Below the pieces are notes generated by a model. That model did not search any database. It was not told the origin of the DNA and was given only the letters and a program-made list of their open reading frames with translations. 64,000 bases of DNA from UBA6022 sp049295575 (lineage in GTDB: Bacteria; Patescibacteriota; Saccharimonadia; Saccharimonadales; Saccharimonadaceae): positions 186,001 to 250,000 of the forward strand of contig JBAQQX010000002.1 in assembly GCA_049295575.1 (NCBI GenBank), written 5' to 3'. The position numbers and the translations under genes were made by a program. Positions within the stretch are counted from its first letter, which is position 1, and every line of letters starts with the position of its first letter. Below, piece by piece: positions 58,614-64,000 of the stretch.

Positions 58614-59234
58614 TCAGCGGACTTGGTAGTTGCGCGAGACCAGTGTGTCGTAGGCATACTTGACTGTTTGCGGAATAGCCTGTACTGATTGAAATCCTTG
58701 CTCAGCATAGGTCTCCATGCGACTAAAGTCGCCAAGTGTTTTATAAGCAGTTTGCTTGTGCCCATGGGCTAACGAATAGACCTCGAGCGAGGTTTCCTCG
58801 TGGCGCGTGATGAACGTAGACTGAGGGTGCGGCCATTGCGCCTCGGCCGTAGCGAGGAACCGCCGCGACATAAACGGCTGATGGACGAGAATGATCGTTT
58901 TAGGCGCACTTCCCTGTTTGTTCAATAGTTCTGCTGACAGTGTAATATTTTCACCAGTGTTAGACGCGTGTGGCTCACGGATAATGGCACTTTCTGGCAC
59001 GCCCTCGGCACGTGCAACATCGGCTTGAAGGTCCGCTTCCGTCTGCGTCATGCCTGGCTGTGCATGGCCAGAGAAGATAATGAGTGGTGCGAGCTTTTCA
59101 CGGTAGAGCTTCGCCGCGTAGCGCGCAAGTTCCGTATTCTTGCAGCCTCCAACGATAATCGCGTCGGCTGATTCGAGCGGTGTCTCAATCGACATATAGT
59201 CCCAGACGCATTGAAGGAGCTGATCGTTACTCAT
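58614..59234 (-). CDS. YdcF family protein (DUF218)
   Basis: A 206-aa protein without membrane helices, with the DUF218 pattern: ADAIIVGGCKNTELARYAA, PLIIFSGHAQPGMTQTEADLQ, EPHASNTGENITLSAELL, ILVHQPFMSRR. Relatives include SAM-binding YdcF and envelope proteins SanA/ElyC. It lies 8 nt from gltX in the same orientation and may be co-transcribed. Confidence 0.88.
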   Translation of the reverse strand: MSNDQLLQCVWDYMSIETPLESADAIIVGGCKNTELARYAAKLYREKLAPLIIFSGHAQPGMTQTEADLQADVARAEGVPESAIIREPHASNTGENITLSAELLNKQGSAPKTIILVHQPFMSRRFLATAEAQWPHPQSTFITRHEETSLEVYSLAHGHKQTAYKTLGDFSRMETYAEQGFQSVQAIPQTVKYAYDTLVSRNYQVR

Positions 59235-59242
59235 GAGGGTAG

Positions 59243-60676
59243 CTACTTGCCGGCGCTAATAGCAGCGTCAAGCCGGCTCAGAACTGTCTCCTTACCGAGA
59301 GCTGCGAGCGTGTCATTGAGGGCCGGGCTGAATGGCGCCCATGATACAGCAAGGCGGATAAGACTAAAGAGAATGCCTGGCTTCTGCTCAGTGGTTTCGA
59401 GGAGGCTATTGAGCGTGTCCTGTATCGATGTCGGATCAAAGTCGCTTGTCGAAAGTGCGTTCGATGTGGCCTCAAGGAGCGCGACAAGTTCCTGGCGATC
59501 AAGCTTCTTGAGTTGTTTGTTGTCGTCAACCATTGACCAGTCAGGTGTTGGTTCCGAGAAGAAGTAGTCGGTAAGTAGCGGTAGATCAAGGAGTGTCTTG
59601 AGACGGTCTTGTACAAGCGCAAGAATCTGCTTCTTCTTTTCTTCGCTTGCTCCCGTGGCAGATACTGGCCAGAAATCGGCAACGCGATCATAGAGGTCGT
59701 CAAGGCTGAGGAGGCGGATGTGTTGGCCGTTAAGCCAGAGGAGTCGCTGTTCATCAAATCGAGCGCCACTACGCTGTACGCGCTCAAGGCTGAACTTCTC
59801 GATCAGTTCATCGCGTGTAAATATTTCCTGTTCGGTGCCATCGTTCCAACCCATGCTTGCTAGGAAATTGAGCATTGCTTCGGGAAGTATACCCTGGTCT
59901 TTATATTCTTGAACGCTTTTTGCGCCGTCACGTTTTCCAAGTTTCTTGTTGCCGTCTGGTGCCATGATATGCGGCAGGCATGCAAGAACTGGCCATTCGA
60001 TCTCGAGTGCATCATAGAGCGAGAGGTATTTTGGAATTGATGAAATATATTCCAGGCCACGGATGACATGTGTAATGCCCATCTCGTAATCATCGACGAC
60101 ATGCGCAAAGTTATACGTAGGAAGGCCGTCACTTTTGACAAGAATAAAATCATCAAGTGCCTCTGGACCAGCTGATAACTCACCCATTACTGGATCGTTC
60201 CAAGTGTAGCGCTTTATGTCTGGCACTTTGAAGCGGAGAGCCTGCGAGCCATCCCAAGCCGGTGGGTTTTCTGGACGATGGTCGCGATAGAGGAATGCGC
60301 GTTTTTCAGCTTTTGCTTGATCGCGAAACGCCGTCACCTCTTCGGGTGTATAGGGGTCGGCGTATGCAAGACCTTTTTCGATAAGTTTTTGAGCCCATGT
60401 AAGGTAATGTTCGCGACGCTCTGTTTGGACGTATGGTCCGAAGTCGCCGCCCTTACGTGGACCTTCGTCCCAGTCAATACCGAGCCATTCGAGGGTGTCG
60501 AGAATAAGATCTTGGGCGCCTTCAACGAGACGAGCCTGGTCAGTGTCTTCTATGCGTAGAACAAACGCTCCCTTTTGTTGTCGAGCGAGTAGCCATGGGA
60601 AAAGTGCAGCACGAACGTTGCCAACATGGATATAGCCAGTTGGACTTGGGGCAAAACGAGTACGAATAGATGTCAT
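59243..60676 (-). CDS. gltX: Glutamyl-tRNA synthetase
   Basis: A 477-aa class I synthetase: the HIGH-type motif is SPTGYIHVGN (residues 10-19) and the KMSKS-type motif is KLGKRDGAKS; IEDTDQARLVEG and YNFAHVVDDYEMGITHVIRG are typical. It charges tRNA-Glu; the tRNA-Glu gene lies 4 kb away. Whether it also charges tRNA-Gln (with GatCAB) cannot be told. Confidence 0.96.
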   Translation of the reverse strand: MTSIRTRFAPSPTGYIHVGNVRAALFPWLLARQQKGAFVLRIEDTDQARLVEGAQDLILDTLEWLGIDWDEGPRKGGDFGPYVQTERREHYLTWAQKLIEKGLAYADPYTPEEVTAFRDQAKAEKRAFLYRDHRPENPPAWDGSQALRFKVPDIKRYTWNDPVMGELSAGPEALDDFILVKSDGLPTYNFAHVVDDYEMGITHVIRGLEYISSIPKYLSLYDALEIEWPVLACLPHIMAPDGNKKLGKRDGAKSVQEYKDQGILPEAMLNFLASMGWNDGTEQEIFTRDELIEKFSLERVQRSGARFDEQRLLWLNGQHIRLLSLDDLYDRVADFWPVSATGASEEKKKQILALVQDRLKTLLDLPLLTDYFFSEPTPDWSMVDDNKQLKKLDRQELVALLEATSNALSTSDFDPTSIQDTLNSLLETTEQKPGILFSLIRLAVSWAPFSPALNDTLAALGKETVLSRLDAAISAGK

Positions 60677-60720
60677 AGTATCTACTATTGTATCATTTAT
60701 CGATCGCTTTCTTGAGGCGA

Positions 60721-61719
60721 CTAGAGGCTTTTAGCGATATTGCCAATTTGGCTATTTGAAAGTGGTGCGTCGCCGTCGATGGTATAGAGAATACCGCCAT
60801 TTACCCAGGCTGCGTTACCGCCGTATGCAAAGATCTTGAGTCCACGTTCGGTGAACGGAATGTAGTTCTCGCCTACTTTTGGTTTGACGTAATTGTCAAG
60901 AACTGCTTCGGAGTCGTAGCTACTCTTTGACTGAGTGATAGTAAAATTTTGCGGTCCACCGTTAGCGGCAAATTTCATACTCACTTCACCTTCTTTATAC
61001 GCAACGGCACCGTTGAGGCTATAGCCATCAGGGTGGTATTCAGGATATGAGGCATTGATGCCAGCCTGAGCAGCAGCGACACGTACGGATAAGCTTGGAA
61101 GATTGACATAGGTTAGGTAGCCACCAAGGAGTACGAGTGCAAGGCTGGCACTGGCGACATTCAATAGGCGTGGATGACGAGCCAGAAGTGATTTCTTCTT
61201 TGTTTCTTTGTGCTTCAGGGGTGCCTTTTCAAGAGCGGCTGCGATAGCTTCGTTCTTGATGACTTGCGATGGCGCCGGCTGATGAGATTTTTGGATAGGC
61301 TGCGAAGCTGGACGTGGTGTAGGTGCCTGCACTGGCTGTTGAGGTGCTACTACGGTGCGAGCAGTCTGAGCTTTGATGATGGCAGGATGGTGTGCGGACG
61401 GAGCAATGTCGCTCATGCGTGGCTGCTTTTTAGCAACCGGATGTGGCGCAAATTTAGAAATGGCCTGACTCCGTGGGATTTGCTGAGGCGCACGCTTGTG
61501 CGAAACTGGGTGTGCCTTAGCGATAGGCTTCTGGATTGTTTTTCGGTTAAGAGTCTGCGAACGTTGCGTCGCGTGATGAATCCGCTGCGAGGCTGTTGCA
61601 GCGGATTTTTGCGCAAGGGCTACTGGTGCCGGTGTAGATTTAACGAAGCCGTCAAGCGCAAGGCCAGTGACTGCATCATATTTTCGTCCGTTAATAGTTA
61701 CTGTGTGTGTTTCGCTCAT
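60721..61719 (-). CDS. Membrane-anchored protein with DUF4367-like domain
   Basis: A 332-aa protein: N-terminal TVTINGRKYDAVTGLALD, then about 140 basic Pro/Gln/Ala/His-rich low-complexity residues, one membrane helix (about 193-212, LLNVASASLALVLLGGYL) and an extracellular domain with YPEYHPDGYSLNGAVAY, NFTITQSKSSYDS and FAYGGNAAWVNGGILYTIDG, resembling DUF4367/MucB-RseB-like folds. GGGAG precedes ATG 61719. A cytoplasmic disordered tail and an outer sensor suggest envelope sensing. Confidence 0.75.
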   Translation of the reverse strand: MSETHTVTINGRKYDAVTGLALDGFVKSTPAPVALAQKSAATASQRIHHATQRSQTLNRKTIQKPIAKAHPVSHKRAPQQIPRSQAISKFAPHPVAKKQPRMSDIAPSAHHPAIIKAQTARTVVAPQQPVQAPTPRPASQPIQKSHQPAPSQVIKNEAIAAALEKAPLKHKETKKKSLLARHPRLLNVASASLALVLLGGYLTYVNLPSLSVRVAAAQAGINASYPEYHPDGYSLNGAVAYKEGEVSMKFAANGGPQNFTITQSKSSYDSEAVLDNYVKPKVGENYIPFTERGLKIFAYGGNAAWVNGGILYTIDGDAPLSNSQIGNIAKSL

Positions 61720-61852
61720 CCTATACTCCCGTTTGCGTGTGCGTTCTATATCTACCAATAGTCAGCGTATTGCTTATGCTTCACGCGCTGTTATTTTCTA
61801 TCTTAGGGAGAAAAAGCAAATTATGCAATAGTTTTTCGACTCTGATTATTGG

Positions 61853-61858
61853 TATAAT
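61853..61858 (+). promoter_or_regulatory. Extended -10 promoter of the PEGA gene
   Basis: TTGGTATAAT with TATAAT at 61853-61858; ATG follows 10 nt later, so the transcript is leaderless or nearly so. Confidence 0.7.
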
Positions 61859-61868
61859 GATAAATACA

Positions 61869-63341
61869 ATGTATCATCCACCTTCAAAGCGTAAACAACT
61901 CACAACTCGTATCCTTATTTCGGCTCTTATGACACTGTCCGTTGTCTTACTTGTCGTTATCCTTATTTCGGTCGTCTTGGGCTACCAGTTTAATACCAAA
62001 GACGGTCGCATTGAGCAAACTGGTCTTGTCCAGCTCGATACGATACCTGGTGGTGCCACTGTCGAGGTAGACGGTAAGGCACTGAGCTCGAAGACGGTCA
62101 CTAAAACGACTGTTCTGCCTGGCGCACATGAGTTTGTTATGTGGCGAGAGGGCTACGAGACGTGGCGCAAGGAGCTTACTATTCAGGCGGGTACACTTAC
62201 TCCCCTTACCTATGCTCGGCTCATCCCTAAGGATCGTGCAGTTAAAGAAGTAGCGACATTCGCAGAACTGTCTAGCTCTCTTGCTTCACCATCAGGACGT
62301 TCAATGTTGTTACAGACGTCACCGAGCACACCGAATTTCATTTTGGCTGACCTGCAGAACGAACAATCTATCAAGCAGCGTACGCTAACACTACCAGCGG
62401 AAAGTTATAGCGAGGCCGCTACTCCTGACGTGACGCATAGTTTCCGTTTTGTCGAGTGGGACCAGGGTGGTCGCTATGTTCTCATCGCCCATAGTTTCAA
62501 AGAGACTACTGAATGGCTCGTGCTTGATACGGAAGACGCCGATAGAACAACCAATGTAACACGTAGCTTAAATATAGCGATCGATAGTGCTCAATTCTCT
62601 GGCACAAGTGGCAGCCAGCTGTATGTTCTTTCTGCTGGTGATATTCGAAAGATAGATGTTGCCGGTGGAACAATCTCTCGCCCATTCGCATCGAAAGTGG
62701 CGTCATTCGATCTGTACGGTAGCGATATTATCGCCTATGTATCTCAACCGGTTGCTGAGACGGGAATGCAATCTGTTGGTATTGTCCGCGAGGGTGATAA
62801 GGTGCCGCACGTACTTCGCACCGTCAAAGCAAGTAGTGAGGAGCCACTCCATATCGCAACGAGTCGTTACTTTAACGAAGACTATGTCGCGATCTCAGTC
62901 GGTGGTAATGTCGATATCCTAAAGGGTACGTACCCATCATCAACCGATGAGACGAACGACACGCTGAAGTCATTTGCTACGTTTACCTTTTCTCGTTCTG
63001 TTGAACATCTCACATTTAGCCACAATGGTCGCTTTGTTATCGCCCAGACTGGTGACCGATTTGTAGCCTATGATATCGAACGAATGTCACTACCGGGTGA
63101 ATCAACGCTGGCTGGTGAGGGTGCAGCGGCAAAATTACGTTGGCTTGATAGCTTCTATACTTGGTCAGACCGCGGTGGTAAGTTAGTACTGCGTGAATAT
63201 GATGGTTCAAATGAGTATGATATGGGTGCCGTTGCGACTGGATTTGACGCAACGTTCAGCCAGAACAATAGATACCTTTATTCAATTGGTAAAGTCGATA
63301 GCGGCTACCAACTACAACGCGTACAGATGATCCTACAGTAG
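61869..63341 (+). CDS. PEGA-domain exported protein with beta-propeller-like region
   Basis: A 490-aa protein: basic start (MYHPPSKRKQL), membrane helix (about residues 14-37), PEGA domain (about 48-110: LVQLDTIPGGATVEVDGKAL, LPGAHEFVMWREGYETW), then about 380 residues of repeated beta strands that look like a propeller (FRFVEWDQGGRYVLIAHS, HLTFSHNGRFVIAQTG, FDATFSQNNRYLYSIG). ATG 61869 follows an extended -10 box; the longer frame to 61707 would run back across the divergent gene. Surface exposure is inferred. Confidence 0.8.
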   Translation: MYHPPSKRKQLTTRILISALMTLSVVLLVVILISVVLGYQFNTKDGRIEQTGLVQLDTIPGGATVEVDGKALSSKTVTKTTVLPGAHEFVMWREGYETWRKELTIQAGTLTPLTYARLIPKDRAVKEVATFAELSSSLASPSGRSMLLQTSPSTPNFILADLQNEQSIKQRTLTLPAESYSEAATPDVTHSFRFVEWDQGGRYVLIAHSFKETTEWLVLDTEDADRTTNVTRSLNIAIDSAQFSGTSGSQLYVLSAGDIRKIDVAGGTISRPFASKVASFDLYGSDIIAYVSQPVAETGMQSVGIVREGDKVPHVLRTVKASSEEPLHIATSRYFNEDYVAISVGGNVDILKGTYPSSTDETNDTLKSFATFTFSRSVEHLTFSHNGRFVIAQTGDRFVAYDIERMSLPGESTLAGEGAAAKLRWLDSFYTWSDRGGKLVLREYDGSNEYDMGAVATGFDATFSQNNRYLYSIGKVDSGYQLQRVQMILQ

Positions 63342-63524
63342 ACGTAGGGCTGCGATGTGTTACTGCGAGATCGTTGTTGCCCCAAGATCTCTCTTCCTGC
63401 CCTGGCCTTTTCTTTTTTCTACGATGGTCACGGGCGGGATGTTTGATGTTAGTGGGTGTATGAAGGTAGCGGCCGAAGTTATATTACTTATGTAGTGCAG
63501 CCAAGCTGCAGGATGATATCGCTA
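63342..63524. other. Gap between convergent PEGA and sortase genes
   Basis: No ORF. A pyrimidine-rich CTTTTCTTTTTTCT stretch at 63407-63420 may be part of a terminator, but no strong stem precedes it. Confidence 0.35.
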
Positions 63525-64000
63525 CTAGCGTCCGCCGCCGAAGAGTCGCTCAAAGAACGTCGGCTCTGTGCCAGGTATACTGACGGCTTTTGACGTGTTA
63601 CTGGCAGCAGGTGCTGATATGGCTACATTCGGATCCGGACTAACCTGCTCGGCTGTAATAAGGAGTCGTTTTAAGGCTGTTCCAAGTGGAACACAGCTGA
63701 CAAGTGTCAGAATAGGCTTATCAGTCGGATAGACAAGCTTACTGACTTCTTCGGGCATAACCACTTCCTTGGCCGTAATACTGTAGGTGTAGCGCTTGCC
63801 TTGGTAGTTGACGTAAATAGTATCTCCGGTTTGGAGTTTTTCATTTTGAGCGAAGATAAACTTATAATCACCATTTACAAAGGCGTCATTACTCGAGTGT
63901 CCGGCTAAAACGGTATTGCCAGTTTGACCCGGTACGCTGCTTGCGCCGGGAATACTAAAGTTAGCCACGCCCGTTTCCATCGCCTTCATCTGTGAATCAT
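63525..64000 (-). CDS. Sortase, C-terminal part (N-terminus beyond window)
   Basis: The minus-strand frame is open to the window edge, so the start is missing. Visible motifs: NTVLAGHSS (catalytic His), TLVSC (catalytic Cys in TLxTC-type motif) and LKRLLITAE (Arg). A C-terminal Pro/Ser-rich extension ends FFERLFGGGR. Sortases anchor LPXTG-type proteins to peptidoglycan, fitting a monoderm cell. The ATG at 63989 is internal or alternative. Confidence 0.88.
   Translation of the reverse strand, partial: DSQMKAMETGVANFSIPGASSVPGQTGNTVLAGHSSNDAFVNGDYKFIFAQNEKLQTGDTIYVNYQGKRYTYSITAKEVVMPEEVSKLVYPTDKPILTLVSCVPLGTALKRLLITAEQVSPDPNVAISAPAASNTSKAVSIPGTEPTFFERLFGGGR

Noticed and set aside
1..64000. CRISPR array
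   Set aside because: No regularly spaced short repeats were seen; the only direct repeats are A and B at the phage.

Overview
The window looks like a chromosomal segment of a Candidatus Saccharibacteria (TM7)/CPR-type bacterium. The reasons are the compact gene-dense layout, the standard stop codons, a division/cell-wall cluster without an outer membrane system, several type IV pseudopilins beginning GFTIVELLIVIVIIG, a large VirD4/TraG-like ATPase, sortase and PEGA/DUF4367/DUF3048 surface proteins, and many small membrane proteins of unknown role. This assignment is inference from gene content; no rRNA is present to confirm it.

Layout. 1-780: end of a YvcK/CofD-type gene. 870-9620: dcw cluster on the + strand (small membrane protein, mraZ, rsmH, ftsL-like, ftsI, mraY, ftsW, murG, ftsQ) with a MraZ-type operator, DnaA-box palindrome and a large inverted-repeat leader before rsmH. 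About 9650-16420: an integrated filamentous-phage (inovirus) genome with coat-like small proteins, pIII-like adhesin, pVI-like protein, Zot/pI ATPase and a HUH/Tyr rolling-circle Rep, plus two cargo genes (DUF4396, DUF305), bounded by two kinds of direct repeat. 16570-26230 (- strand): two pseudopilins, VirD4/TraG-like ATPase, a sigma-region-4 protein with a large C-terminal extension, topA. 26430-29840 (+): a candidate 250-nt structured RNA with its own promoter and terminator, a lipoprotein, TerC-like DUF475, a ZIP metal transporter. 29830-38320 (mostly -): pth, der, RsuA/RluB-type pseudouridine synthase, a response regulator/histidine kinase pair, PA14-bearing pseudopilin. 38420-43680: two MFS transporters, a VOC dioxygenase-like protein and a glycosyltransferase. 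43820-55400 (mostly -): helicase, aspartoacylase-like enzyme with a GNAT-like partner, yerC, a type III hammerhead ribozyme at 48372-48420, flavodoxin-like reductase, exonuclease/GIY-YIG fusion, MMPL transporter. 55440-64000: tRNA-Glu, second HK/RR pair, DUF3048, YdcF, gltX, DUF4367-like, PEGA protein and a truncated sortase.

The most notable items are the inovirus-like prophage behind ftsQ in a presumably monoderm ultrasmall bacterium, its nested repeats and metal-related cargo, and the complete hammerhead ribozyme. Several transcription units appear leaderless: a -10 box lies 6-10 nt before ATG.
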